Origin: Stenotrophomonas terrae
GTDB taxonomy: Bacteria > Pseudomonadota > Gammaproteobacteria > Xanthomonadales > Xanthomonadaceae
DNA: 61,885 nucleotides
NCBI RefSeq assembly: GCF_001431465.1
Contig: NZ_LDJJ01000032.1
Location: forward strand, 1 to 61,885
Direction of reading: 5' to 3'
The notes beneath the pieces were generated by a model. The model did no database searches, was not told where the DNA came from, and saw nothing but the letters and a program-made list of their open reading frames with translations. This document shows positions 1 through 10,200 of this stretch, piece after piece (the first letter of the stretch is position 1; each line of letters opens with the position of its first letter). Position numbers and translations under genes: made by a program.

Positions 1-2
1 CT

Positions 3-134
3 CTTTCCCGGTAATGCCCAAAAGCTTCCCCTCACCCCAACCCCTCTCCCGCGAGCGGGAGGGGGGCCTGTAGTGCCGAGCCATGCTCGGCAGAGGCTTT
101 CCCGGTAATGCCCAAAAGCTTCCCCTCACCCCAA
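3..134. repeat. 38-bp direct repeat flanking a SMAG palindrome
   Basis: Positions 3-40 and 97-134 are identical over 38 bp, so the sequence is duplicated with a 94-bp period. Between the copies lie a C-rich/G-rich hairpin (about 44-66) and one SMAG-type palindrome (70-92: GTAG, then the 7-bp stem TGCCGAG/CTCGGCA with a 5-nt loop). The block is downstream of the glutamate dehydrogenase gene and contains no credible gene. Confidence 0.85.
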
Positions 135-162
135 AAAAGAACGGGCCCCAAAGGGCCCGTTC
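133..162 (-). terminator. Rho-independent terminator of the glutamate dehydrogenase gene
   Basis: A perfect 10-bp stem (139-148 with 153-162, GAACGGGCCC) with a 4-nt loop is followed on the minus strand by a run of six T. It begins 22 bp past the stop codon at 185. Confidence 0.9.
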
Positions 163-184
163 TCCAAAACAAAAACCCAACGCT

Positions 185-3100
185 TTAAGCGCCGTGCGCA
201 GCCAGCTGGCCCAAGCGCTGCACCGCAACCGAAACGGTCGGGTAATCCAGCGTCTTCTGCTCGGCCAGTTCGGCCAGCATCGCCAGCGTGAAGCGCAGGC
301 CGCTGTCATCACGGCCCAACCACGCAGCCACCTTGGCCTCGGCGGTCGCGCCCTTCATCGACAGCACCTGGCCGGCCAATGCGCGCTGATGTGCAGCCAG
401 CTCGTCGCGCAGCACGCCGCGGGCAACCGCATGCCAACGGCCATTGACCTCCAGCGCGTCGATCTGCTCGAACAGCCACGGCATCTGCAGGGCTTCGCCC
501 AGGCGGAAGTGGACCTTGGATACGTCCACCGGCTTGAGCTTGCGCGGACGCGCCAGTTCAATGATGTCGAACGCCGGCTCCAGGAACTGCAGCTCGGACA
601 ACTGCTGTGCCAATGCTGCCGGCAAGCCCTTCTCCTTCCATGCCACAACGCTGGCCTCATAGGCCGGACGCTGCGAATCCGGCAGCACGCCGGAGGCGAC
701 ACGGATGTCGTTGAACGGCCCCTGGTAACGGTCCACCGCGGCGGTGATGCCCGGCATCGCGCCCGGACGGGTCAGCAGCCAACGCACGAACGAACGCTGC
801 AGCTTCCAGATCACTTCCAGTGCATCCACCTGCACCGCTTCCGGCAAGGTGCCGTCCAGGGCATCGATCTGCGTCCACAGCGCACGTGCGTCCAGCGTTT
901 CGCGGCTGATGGTATAGGCCTTGGCGACCTCGGCCACGGTACGGCCGGTATCTTCCTGCATGCGCATCAGGAAGGTGGCGCCCATGCGGTTGATGGTCTG
1001 GTTGGTCACGGCCGTGGCGATGATTTCGCGCTTCAGGCGGTGACGCTCCATCGCATCGGCGTACTTCTTCTGCAGCGGCAGCGGGAAGTAGCGCAGCAGC
1101 TCCTTGGACAGGTACGGGTCTTCCGGAATATCGGATTCCAGCAGCTGCTGGAAGGCGACGATCTTGGAGTACGACAGCAGTACCGCCAGCTCCGGACGGG
1201 TCAGACCCTGGCCACGCAGCTTGCGTGCCGACAGCTCGGCGTCGGACGGCAGGAACTCGATCTGGCGATCCAGCAGACCCTGCTTCTCCAGCGTGCGGAT
1301 GAAGTGCTGCTTGGAGCCCAGACGCTTGCTGCTCATCCGCTCCATCAGGCTCAGCGCCTGGTTCTGACGGTAGTTGTCCATCAGCACCAGCTCGCCGACT
1401 TCGTCGGTCATCGAGGCCAGCAGCTTGTTGCGCTGGTCGACGGTGAGCTTCTTGGCGCGCACCACGTCGTTGAGCAGGATCTTGATGTTGACTTCATGGT
1501 CGGAGGTATCCACACCGGCCGAGTTGTCGATGAAGTCGGTGTTGAGCAGCACACCTACCTGCGCCGCCTCGATGCGGCCCAGCTGGGTCATGCCCAGGTT
1601 GCCGCCCTCGCCCACGATCTTGCAGCGCAGCTCGCCGCCGTTGACGCGCAACGCATTGTTGGCGCGGTCGCCGACATCGGCATTGGTCTCGCTGGCCGAC
1701 TTGACGTAGGTACCGATGCCGCCATTCCACAGCAGGTCAACCGGCGCCTTCAGCGCGGCGTTGATCAGGTCGGTCGGGTTCATCGCCTTGATGCCGGCGT
1801 CGATGCCCAGTGCTTCACGCACTTCCGGGGTAATCTCGATCGACTTGAGCGAACGCGGGTAAATGCCGCCGCCCTTGCTGATCAGCTTGCTGTCGTAATC
1901 GGCCCAGCTCGAACGCGGCACCTTGAACATGCGCGCGCGTTCCTTGAACGAGCTTGCAGCTACCGGGTTCGGGTCCAGGAAGATGTGGCGGTGGTCGAAG
2001 GCGCAGACCAGGCGGATCTTCTCGGACAGCAACATGCCGTTGCCGAACACGTCGCCGGACATGTCGCCGACACCGACCACGGTGAAGTCCTGCTTCTGGC
2101 AGTCACGGCCCAACGCACGGAAGTGGCGCTTGACCGACTCCCACGCACCACGCGCGGTGATGCCCATGCCCTTGTGGTCGTAACCAACCGAGCCGCCGGA
2201 AGCGAACGCGTCGTCCAGCCAGAAGCCGTGCGCACGGGCAATACCGTTGGCGGTATCGGAGAACGTGGCGGTGCCCTTGTCGGCAGCCACGACCAGGTAC
2301 GGATCGTCCATGTCATGACGCACTACGCCCTGCGGCGGCACGATCTTGTTGTTGACGATGTTGTCGGTGATGTCGAGCAGGCCGTTGATGAAGCGCTTGT
2401 AGCAGGCCACGCCTTCGGCGAACCATGCATCACGATCCACCGCCGGGTCCGGCAGCTGCTTGGCGAAGAAACCGCCCTTGGAGCCAACCGGCACGATCAC
2501 GGTGTTCTTCACCATCTGCGCCTTGACCAGGCCCAGCACCTCGGTGCGGAAGTCTTCGCGACGGTCCGACCAACGCAGGCCACCACGGGCCACCGGGCCG
2601 AAGCGCAGGTGGGTACCTTCAACGCGCGGGCCGCAAACGAAGATTTCGCGGTACGGACGCGGCTTGGGCAGGTCCGGCACCTTGGCGGCATCGAACTTGA
2701 AGCTGATGTAATCGGCCGGGCCGCCATCGGCACGCACGCCATCCTTGCGCACCATGTAATAGCTGGTACGTAGGGTGGCTTCGATCACGCCGATGAAGCT
2801 GCGCAGGATGCGGTCTTCGTCCAGGCTGGAGACGCCGTCGAGCAGCTTGACCAGCACTTCGTGGACCAGCGCCATGCGCGCTGCACGCTCACTCTTGCGC
2901 GCCTTGACCACGCCGTCGAGCAGCTTGAGGGTGGCGGCATCGTCACCGGCCAGCTGCTTGAACTGGGCCAGCTGTGCATCCAGCACCGCCTTGTCGGCCG
3001 ACGGGGTCGGCTCGAAGCGGGCTTCGAACAGCTCCACGATCAGGCGTGCCAGCAGCGGATAACGGTTGAAGGTGCCTTCCACATAGGTCTGCGAGAACGG

Positions 3101-5167
3101 CACGCCGATCTGCAGCAGGTACTTGCAGTAGCCGCGCAGCATCGACACCTGGCGCCAGTCCAGGCCGGCGCCGAGTACCAGACGGTTGAAACCGTCGTTC
3201 TCGGCATCGCCATGCCAGACGCGGGCGAAGGCATCGCTGAAGGAGGCATTGGCACTGGCCGGGTCGATCGCACCGATGGTGGATTCAACCTCGAAATCCT
3301 GCACATAGACAGGTGCTTCATCGACCATCAGCTTGTACGGGCGCTCGGCGATCACGCGCAGGCCCATGTTTTCCATCATCGGCAGCACGTCGGACAGCGG
3401 AATGTCTTCCAGCTGGCGGTACAGCTTCAGGCGCAGACCATCGACGCCATCGCGACGGATGGCCTGCAGGCTCAGGCGCAGATCGTCCGGACCGGTCAGG
3501 GCGTCCAGCTGGGCAACGTCGGCCGCAGCGATTTCAGCGCTGGAGTCTTCGATGTAACCGGCCGGCAGTGCCTTGCCGATACGCGAGGCGATGCGCAGGC
3601 CTTCGCCTTCGCCGTGGCTGCTGACCAGCGCTTCGCGCAGATCGTCCTGCCAGTTGCGCAGCACGTGGGCCAGGCGCTTCTCCATGCCCTCCACGTCCAG
3701 CTCCAGGCTCTGCCCGGCCTTGGGACGCACGATCAGGTGCACCTGGGCCAGCGGCGAGTCGCCCAGCACCACGCTGGAATCGACGTATTCGCCCTGCAGG
3801 GCGTCCTTGAGCATGCTTTCAACGCGCAGGCGCACGTCGGTGTTGAAGCGCTCGCGCGGCAGGAACACCAGCGCCGAGATGAAGCGGCTGAACTTGTCGC
3901 GGCGCAGGAACAGGCGGCTGCGCACGCGCTCCTGCAGGCCGAGAACGCCCATGGCGGTGCGGAACAGCTCATCCTCGCTGGACTGGAACAGTTCTTCGCG
4001 CGGCAACGACTCCAGAATATGGCGCAGTGCCTTGCCGCTGTGGCTGGACAGGCTCAGGCCCGAACGTGCCATCACGTTTTCGTAGCGCTGGCGCACCAGC
4101 GGGATTTCCCACGGGCGGCGGTTGTAGGCGCTGGAGGTGAACAGGCCGAGGAAGCGCTGCTCGCCGATGATCTTGCCCTTGGCGTCGAATTCCAGCACGC
4201 CGATGTAGTCCATGTAGCCGCCGCGATGGATATGCGAACGGGCATTGGTCTTGGTCAGGATCAGCGCGTCATGCAGGCTGCTGGTGGCATTCAGGCCTTC
4301 CGCCGCCAGGCCCTTGACCGGGCGCGCGACCATCGTGTCCTTGCCGCGCATCAGGCCCAGGCCGGTGCCGTTCTGGGCGACCAGCACTTCTTCCTTGCCC
4401 TTCTTCTCGACCTTGTACTCGCGGTAGCCGAAGAAGGTGAAATGGTTGTCGGCGGCCCAGCGCAGGAACTCCTGCGCCTCGGCACGCGAGGCCTTGCTGA
4501 CCGGCAGCGAACGCTTGCCCAGGTCATCGGCCAGTGCCAGCGCCTTGTCGGTCATCGGCTGCCAGTCATTGACGATGGCACGCACGTCGTCCACCGCCGC
4601 GGTGACACGCTTGGCGATCGCGTCCAGCGCGTCGGCCGGCTGGCGATCAATCTCCAGCAGCATCACCGACTCCAGCGCACCATTGCCAACGCCGCTGAGC
4701 TTGCCGGCCTTGTCGCGCGCGATGTTGATCACCGGGTGACCCAGCACGTGCACGCCGATGCCCTGCTCGGCCAATGCCAGCGTCACCGTATCCACCAGGA
4801 ACGGCATGTCGTCGTTGACGATCTGCAGCACGGTATGCGCCGATTCCCAACCATCAGCCTTCAGCGTGGGATTGAACACACGCACATTGGCCTTGCCCGG
4901 CTTGCGGCTGCGGGCGAACTCGAGCATGCCGGCGGCCAGCACCGCCCAGTCGTCGGCCGAGTGCAGCTTGAACTCGTCGGCCTCCATGCGCTTGTAGAAC
5001 GCCGTAGCAAATGCCACTGCCTGCGCCTGCGCGGCTGCAGCGGGATAACGCTTCCGCAAGGCTGCAAATACCGGTTCTAGCGAGAGGCCGGCGTCTGCGA
5101 TGTTCTGCTTTACAGCCGGTTTGGATTTCGTCTTTACGGACTTGGCAGCACTGTTTTGCGATTTCAT
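185..5167 (-). CDS. gdhB: NAD-specific glutamate dehydrogenase, 180 kDa type
   Basis: This is the large catabolic NAD-dependent glutamate dehydrogenase (GDH_180/Bac_GDH family), which deaminates glutamate to 2-oxoglutarate and ammonia in the cytoplasm. The protein has about 1660 residues, the usual size for the family. The first ~700 residues are the regulatory region. The catalytic core follows, with the lysine motif VKAQMVKN and the glycine-rich VPVGSKGGF near residues 870-890. The NAD-binding GVGDMSGDVFGNGML segment is near residue 1040, and a long C-terminal domain ends the protein. I chose the ATG at 5167 because the 19 residues upstream in the same frame are not protein-like. The gene stands alone with its own terminator and is divergent from the efflux operon. 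The symbol follows Pseudomonas usage. Confidence 0.96.
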   Translation of the reverse strand: MKSQNSAAKSVKTKSKPAVKQNIADAGLSLEPVFAALRKRYPAAAAQAQAVAFATAFYKRMEADEFKLHSADDWAVLAAGMLEFARSRKPGKANVRVFNPTLKADGWESAHTVLQIVNDDMPFLVDTVTLALAEQGIGVHVLGHPVINIARDKAGKLSGVGNGALESVMLLEIDRQPADALDAIAKRVTAAVDDVRAIVNDWQPMTDKALALADDLGKRSLPVSKASRAEAQEFLRWAADNHFTFFGYREYKVEKKGKEEVLVAQNGTGLGLMRGKDTMVARPVKGLAAEGLNATSSLHDALILTKTNARSHIHRGGYMDYIGVLEFDAKGKIIGEQRFLGLFTSSAYNRRPWEIPLVRQRYENVMARSGLSLSSHSGKALRHILESLPREELFQSSEDELFRTAMGVLGLQERVRSRLFLRRDKFSRFISALVFLPRERFNTDVRLRVESMLKDALQGEYVDSSVVLGDSPLAQVHLIVRPKAGQSLELDVEGMEKRLAHVLRNWQDDLREALVSSHGEGEGLRIASRIGKALPAGYIEDSSAEIAAADVAQLDALTGPDDLRLSLQAIRRDGVDGLRLKLYRQLEDIPLSDVLPMMENMGLRVIAERPYKLMVDEAPVYVQDFEVESTIGAIDPASANASFSDAFARVWHGDAENDGFNRLVLGAGLDWRQVSMLRGYCKYLLQIGVPFSQTYVEGTFNRYPLLARLIVELFEARFEPTPSADKAVLDAQLAQFKQLAGDDAATLKLLDGVVKARKSERAARMALVHEVLVKLLDGVSSLDEDRILRSFIGVIEATLRTSYYMVRKDGVRADGGPADYISFKFDAAKVPDLPKPRPYREIFVCGPRVEGTHLRFGPVARGGLRWSDRREDFRTEVLGLVKAQMVKNTVIVPVGSKGGFFAKQLPDPAVDRDAWFAEGVACYKRFINGLLDITDNIVNNKIVPPQGVVRHDMDDPYLVVAADKGTATFSDTANGIARAHGFWLDDAFASGGSVGYDHKGMGITARGAWESVKRHFRALGRDCQKQDFTVVGVGDMSGDVFGNGMLLSEKIRLVCAFDHRHIFLDPNPVAASSFKERARMFKVPRSSWADYDSKLISKGGGIYPRSLKSIEITPEVREALGIDAGIKAMNPTDLINAALKAPVDLLWNGGIGTYVKSASETNADVGDRANNALRVNGGELRCKIVGEGGNLGMTQLGRIEAAQVGVLLNTDFIDNSAGVDTSDHEVNIKILLNDVVRAKKLTVDQRNKLLASMTDEVGELVLMDNYRQNQALSLMERMSSKRLGSKQHFIRTLEKQGLLDRQIEFLPSDAELSARKLRGQGLTRPELAVLLSYSKIVAFQQLLESDIPEDPYLSKELLRYFPLPLQKKYADAMERHRLKREIIATAVTNQTINRMGATFLMRMQEDTGRTVAEVAKAYTISRETLDARALWTQIDALDGTLPEAVQVDALEVIWKLQRSFVRWLLTRPGAMPGITAAVDRYQGPFNDIRVASGVLPDSQRPAYEASVVAWKEKGLPAALAQQLSELQFLEPAFDIIELARPRKLKPVDVSKVHFRLGEALQMPWLFEQIDALEVNGRWHAVARGVLRDELAAHQRALAGQVLSMKGATAEAKVAAWLGRDDSGLRFTLAMLAELAEQKTLDYPTVSVAVQRLGQLAAHGA

Positions 5168-5374
5168 GGCAGAGCTTTGGGTGTTGCTCGGTTGGAGAAA
5201 CCGCGATTGTATCGCTGGTAACAAAAAGAACCTTGCTGCAGGGCCGCATTATCTGCAGCGCAATCCGGGCAGAAACGATGGCGACAGCCATGTATTTGGT
5301 GGTAGCCGGTGCCGCGACGATGTCCGCCACCTGAATCTCGTTTGCTCACCAACAGGAGTGAAAGACGAATTACG

Positions 5375-5407
5375 TTGCGGTGTTTCTGAACTGGACGGTA
5401 TAGTCCA
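5375..5407 (+). promoter_or_regulatory. Promoter and operator of the tetR-RND operon
   Basis: A sigma-70-like promoter (TTGCGG at 5375-5380, 18-bp spacer, TATAGT at 5399-5404) overlaps a perfect inverted repeat at 5392-5407 (TGGAC, 6 nt, GTCCA). The regulator ATG is only about 10 nt after the -10 box, so its mRNA should be nearly leaderless. Autorepression by the TetR protein is inferred from position and symmetry. Confidence 0.6.
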
Positions 5408-5413
5408 CCGCTT

Positions 5414-6076
5414 ATGCCAAACCCTCCTATCAGCCCCGCGCCAATCGACGCGCGTGATGAGCGCGTGTTCGAAGCGGTGCGGGAGCTATTGGCCAAGCAG
5501 GGAATACGCCTGAGTATGGATGCCGTCGCGGCAGCTGCAGGCTGTTCCAAGCAGACGCTGTACAGCCGCTATGGCTGCAAACGCGAGCTGTTGCGCCAGG
5601 CCATGCAGTTGCACGTTTCCACCGCCACCGCCGCATTGGTGGTGGACGAAGACAAACCTTTGCGTCAGATCCTGCTCGACTTCGCCGTTGGTTACCTCGA
5701 ACATCGCAACAAACCCAGCGCCCGCCGTACTGCCCAGCTGATCGGCGCCAGCGCGCATGAGTTCCGTGACGAAGCGCAATACATGTACCGAGGCAGCAGC
5801 GAGGCGCTGCGGAACCATGTAGCTGAATGGATGCATACCGAAATGCTCCGCGGCCGCCTCAACCATGACGACCCGCATTTCATGGCCGAGCTGTTAGTAA
5901 GCATGATTGCTGGCCAGGATTTTGAACGACAGCGATTCCATGCCCCCCACCGCGACGATCCGCAGGACCGTCGCCGCTGGGCCGAATTTGCCACCGATGG
6001 TTTCCTGCGTGCGTTTGCGCCGGCGCATGAAGCCACCACGGCCTCAAATAAAAACAACACCCGGAGTTTCTCCTGA
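5414..6076 (+). CDS. TetR/AcrR-family transcriptional regulator of the RND pump
   Basis: This 220-residue protein has an N-terminal TetR helix-turn-helix at about residues 15-60, including the motifs MDAVAAAAGCSKQTLYSRYG and KRELL, followed by an alpha-helical ligand-binding region. It is the first gene of a three-gene operon. Its TGA overlaps the ATG of the membrane fusion gene by one base (TGATG), which indicates translational coupling and a role as local repressor of the pump. The start is fixed by the HTH position and by the promoter just upstream. No ribosome-binding site is visible, consistent with a near-leaderless message. The inducer cannot be deduced. Confidence 0.9.
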   Translation: MPNPPISPAPIDARDERVFEAVRELLAKQGIRLSMDAVAAAAGCSKQTLYSRYGCKRELLRQAMQLHVSTATAALVVDEDKPLRQILLDFAVGYLEHRNKPSARRTAQLIGASAHEFRDEAQYMYRGSSEALRNHVAEWMHTEMLRGRLNHDDPHFMAELLVSMIAGQDFERQRFHAPHRDDPQDRRRWAEFATDGFLRAFAPAHEATTASNKNNTRSFS

Positions 6077-7257
6077 TGACCGCCCCACTCCGTCTCCTCG
6101 CTCTCACCTGTGCAGCGACATTGAGCCTTGCCGCCTGCAAAAAGCCGCAGGAGCAAGCCGCTCCGCCTCCGCAGGAGGTCGGCGTGGTGGACGCCAAACC
6201 GCAGACCCTGCCCCTGCAGCGTGAGCTGGTTGGCCGGCTGTCGCCGTTCCGATCGGCCGACGTCCGTGCCCGCGTGGCCGGCGTGCTGCAGAAGCGCGTC
6301 TACGAAGAAGGCAGCACGGTCAAGGAAGGTCAGGTGCTGTTCCTGATCGACCCTGCGCCGCTACAGGCGTCGCTGGCCTCTGCCGAAGGTGCGCTGGCTG
6401 CCGCCCGCGCCACCTACGTCAACGCCCGTGCCACCGCCAACCGCGCGCGCTCGCTGGCACCGCAGAGCTATGTATCCAAGTCCGACCTGGACAGTGCCGA
6501 AGCCGCCGAACGCTCCTCGGCCGCCGCCGTGCAGCAGGCCGAAGCCGCCGTCACCGCTGCCCGCATCAACCTGGGCTATGCGCGGGTCACCTCGCCCATC
6601 GCTGGCCAGGCCGGCAAACAGCAGGTCACCGAAGGCGCCCTGGTAGGCCAGGGTGATGTAACCCTGCTGACCACCGTCGACCAGATCGATCCGCTGTATG
6701 TGAACTTCTCGATGACCGCCGACGAACTGAGCCTGCTGCGTGCGGCCCAGGACAAGGGCGCGGTGGCATTGGCCGGCGACGGCAAGACCACCGTCCAGGT
6801 CAACCTGCCCGATGGCAGTGCCTACGCCCACGAAGGCAGCCTGGACTTCTCCTCGACCACGGTCGATCCGGCCACCGGCACGGTATCGCTGCGTGCGCAG
6901 CTGCCCAACCCGGACCACATCCTTCTGCCGGGCTCGTTCGTCAGCTTCAAGGCCAACCTGGGCGAGCGCCACAACGCCTTCCTGGTACCGCAGCAGGCGG
7001 TGCAGCGTGATACCCAGGGCGGCTACGTGCTGGTCGTGGGCAAGGACGGCAAGGTCGCACGCAAGAACGTCAGCCTGGACAACCAGCAGGGCAGCAACTG
7101 GCTGGTTTCCTCTGGCCTGGCCGCTGGCGATCAGATCATTGTTTCCGGTATCCAGAAGGTCAAGGAAGGCGCCCCGGCCGTTGCCAAACCATGGCAGCCC
7201 GACGCCGCCAAGCCCGCTGCTGGCGCGCCGGCCGCAGCCCCGGCAAAGAAAGAATAA
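6076..7257 (+). CDS. RND efflux periplasmic adaptor (membrane fusion protein), lipoprotein
   Basis: This 393-residue AcrA/MexA-type adaptor links the inner-membrane RND pump to an outer-membrane channel. A signal peptide ends in the lipobox LAAC with Cys21, so the protein should be lipid-anchored. The lipoyl-like half (VRARVAGVLQKRVYEEGSTV) is at about residues 60-85. A helical hairpin rich in Ala follows at 100-165, then the second lipoyl half and beta-barrel domains. The C-terminal tail is Ala/Pro-rich. It is translationally coupled to the regulator upstream, and the pump gene follows after 12 bp. No outer-membrane factor gene is nearby, so a TolC/OprM-type partner is presumably encoded elsewhere. 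Confidence 0.94.
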   Translation: MTAPLRLLALTCAATLSLAACKKPQEQAAPPPQEVGVVDAKPQTLPLQRELVGRLSPFRSADVRARVAGVLQKRVYEEGSTVKEGQVLFLIDPAPLQASLASAEGALAAARATYVNARATANRARSLAPQSYVSKSDLDSAEAAERSSAAAVQQAEAAVTAARINLGYARVTSPIAGQAGKQQVTEGALVGQGDVTLLTTVDQIDPLYVNFSMTADELSLLRAAQDKGAVALAGDGKTTVQVNLPDGSAYAHEGSLDFSSTTVDPATGTVSLRAQLPNPDHILLPGSFVSFKANLGERHNAFLVPQQAVQRDTQGGYVLVVGKDGKVARKNVSLDNQQGSNWLVSSGLAAGDQIIVSGIQKVKEGAPAVAKPWQPDAAKPAAGAPAAAPAKKE

Positions 7258-7269
7258 CGGGACTCCACC

Positions 7270-10200
7270 ATGCCTAAATTTTTCATCGAGCATCCCGTCT
7301 TCGCCTGGGTGGTGGCGATCCTGATCTCGCTTGGCGGCGTGATCTCGATCCTCAACCTGGGTATCGAGTCCTATCCGAGCGTGGCGCCACCGCAGGTGAC
7401 CGTCACCGCCAACTACCCGGGCGCCAGTGCGTCCACCGCGGAAAAATCGGTCACCCAGGTGATCGAGCAGCAGCTGACCGGCATCGACAACCTGATGTAC
7501 TTCAGCTCGTCGTCGGCATCGAATGGGCGGGTCACCATCACCCTGACCTTCGACAGCGGCACCAATGCCGACATCGCCCAGGTGCAGGTGCAGAACAAGG
7601 TCTCGCTGGCAACCCCGCGACTGCCTTCGGAAGTAACCAAACAGGGCGTGGTGGTGGCCAAGGCCAACGCCGGCTTCCTGATGGCCGTGGGCGTGCGCTC
7701 GGATGACGGCAACGTCGACCGTGATGCGCTCAACGACATTGTCGGTGCGCGCGTGCTGGAGCAGATCTCGCGTGTTCCCGGCGTCGGCAGCACCCAGCAG
7801 TTCGGTTCCGAATACGCCATGCGCATTTGGCTGAACCCGGAAAAGCTGCAGGGCTACCACCTGTCGGCGACCGATGTGTACAACGCAATCGGCACCCAGA
7901 ACCTGCAGTTCGCGGCAGGCTCGGTAGGCGGCGACCCGGCCCCCAATGGCCAGGCCTTCACCGCAACTGTCGCCGCCGAAGGCCGTTACAGCAGCCCGGA
8001 AGAGTTCGAGAACACCATCCTGCGGGCCAATAGCGACGGCAGCGTGGTCAAGCTCAAGGACGTGGCCAAGGTTTCCTTCGGCGCCACCAACTACGGTTAT
8101 GACACCAAGTACAACGGCAAGCCGGTGGCAGTGTTCGCCATCCAGCTGCTGCCCGGTGCCAACGCCCTGGACGTGTCCGAGGCGGTGCGCGCCAAGATGG
8201 ACGAGCTGGCACCGAGCTTCCCGCCCGGCGTGAGCTGGTTCACCCCGTACGACAGCACCACCTTCGTCACCATCTCGATCGAGGAAGTGATCCACACCCT
8301 GGTTGAAGCCATCATCCTGGTGTTCCTGGTGATGCTGATCTTCCTGCAGAACTTCCGCGCGACGATCATCCCCACCCTGGTCATCCCGGTCGCCCTGCTC
8401 GGCACCTTCATGGGCATGCTGGCGATTGGCTTCACCATCAACCAGCTGACTCTGTTCGCGATGGTGCTGGCAATCGGCATCGTGGTCGATGACGCCATCG
8501 TCGTCATCGAAAACGTCGAACGCATCATGAGCGAGGAGAAGCTCGACCCGAAGCCAGCCACGCAGAAAGCAATGAGCCAGATCACCGGCGCCGTGGTGGC
8601 GATCACCGTGGTGCTGGCCGCAGTGTTCATTCCCTCTGCCCTGCAGCCGGGTGCATCCGGTGAGATCTACAAACAGTTCGCGCTGACCATCGCCATGGCG
8701 ATGGCATTCTCGGCCCTGCTGGCGCTGACCTTCACCCCGGCGCTGTGTGCCGCGTTCCTGAAGCCCACCCACAACGAGCACCCGAACTGGGTCTACCGCA
8801 CCTTCAACAAGTACTACGGCAAGCTGGAAAAGAGCTATGTCGGCACCGTCGGCGGCGTCATCAAGCACGCCCCGCGCTGGTTGATGGTATTCGCACTGCT
8901 GCTGGTTCTGTGTGGCTTCCTGTTCACCCGCCTGCCGGGCAGCTTCCTGCCGGAAGAAGACCAGGGCTATGCGCTGGCCATCGTGCAGTTGCCGCCGGGC
9001 GCCACCAAGACCCGTACCACCGCCGTATTCGACCAGCTGCTCGGCACCTTGCAGCAGGAAGATGCGTTTGAAGGCCTGATGCAGATCACCGGTTTCAGCT
9101 TCATCGGTGCCGGTGAAAACGTGGGTATGGCCTTCGTCCGCCTGAAGGATTGGAGCGAACGCAAGGAGACCGCGCCTGAGTTCATCCAGAAAATGAACCA
9201 GAAGGCCTACGGCATCAAGGACGCGCAGATCTTCTTCGTCAACCTGCCGACCGTGCAGGGCCTGGGCCAGTTTGGTGGTTTCGACATGTGGCTGCAGGAC
9301 CGTACCGGTGCCGGCCAGGAGGCGTTGATGAACGCCCGCAACACCTTGCTGGGTGCGGCCGGGCAGGACAAGGCCTTGGTCGGGGTACGCCCCAATACGC
9401 TGGAAAACTCGCCGCAGCTGCAGCTCAAGGTGGACCGTGTGCAGGCCCAGGCCATGGGCGTATCGGTCAATGATGTCTATACCGCCATCCAGATGATGCT
9501 GGCGCCGGTCTACGTCAACGACTTCTTCTATGGCGGCCGCATCAAGCGCGTCAACATGCAGGCCGACGCCGCCTACCGCACCGGCCCGGAATCGCTCAAC
9601 AGTTATTTCGTGCCCAGCTCACTGAGCAAGGACGCCACCGGCCAGCCGGCGATGATCCCGCTCAGCTCGGTGGTCAAGTCGGAGTGGATCTATGCCCCGC
9701 CGGCATTGAACCGCTACAACGGCTACTCGGCGGTCAACATCGTCGGTGCACCGGCCCCGGGCAGCAGCTCCGGCCAGGCCATGTCGACCATGGAGCGACT
9801 GGTACATGACGACCTGCCGGCCGGCTTCGGCTATGACTGGTCGGGCATGTCCTACCAGGAAATCCTGGCCGGCAACGCGGCAACCCTGTTGATGGTGCTG
9901 TCGATCGTGGTGGTGTTCCTGTGCCTTGCCGCGCTGTATGAAAGTTGGTCGATCCCGGTCTCGGTGCTGCTGGTGGTGCCGATCGGCATCCTCGGTGCGG
10001 TGGTGTTCTCGCTGCTGCGCGGCCTGCCCAACGATCTGTATTTCAAGATCGGCATGGTGACGGTGATTGGTCTGGCGGCGAAGAACGCGATCCTGATCGT
10101 GGAATTCGCGGTCGAGCAGCGTGCAGCCGGCAAGACCCTGCGCGAGGCGACCATCGAAGCGGCACATCTGCGTTTCCGCCCGATCCTGATGACCTCGTTT

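Noticed and set aside
83..2773. Long open frame of about 900 codons antisense to the glutamate dehydrogenase gene
   Set aside because: It mirrors the codon structure of the dehydrogenase at high GC, has a His/Gln/Arg-rich nonsense composition and no family motifs.
6361..8868. Open frame of over 800 codons antisense to the RND genes; similar cases at 2861-5080, 46382-48058, 51166-52977 and 57638-59500
   Set aside because: All lie fully opposite genes with strong motif support and look like shadows.
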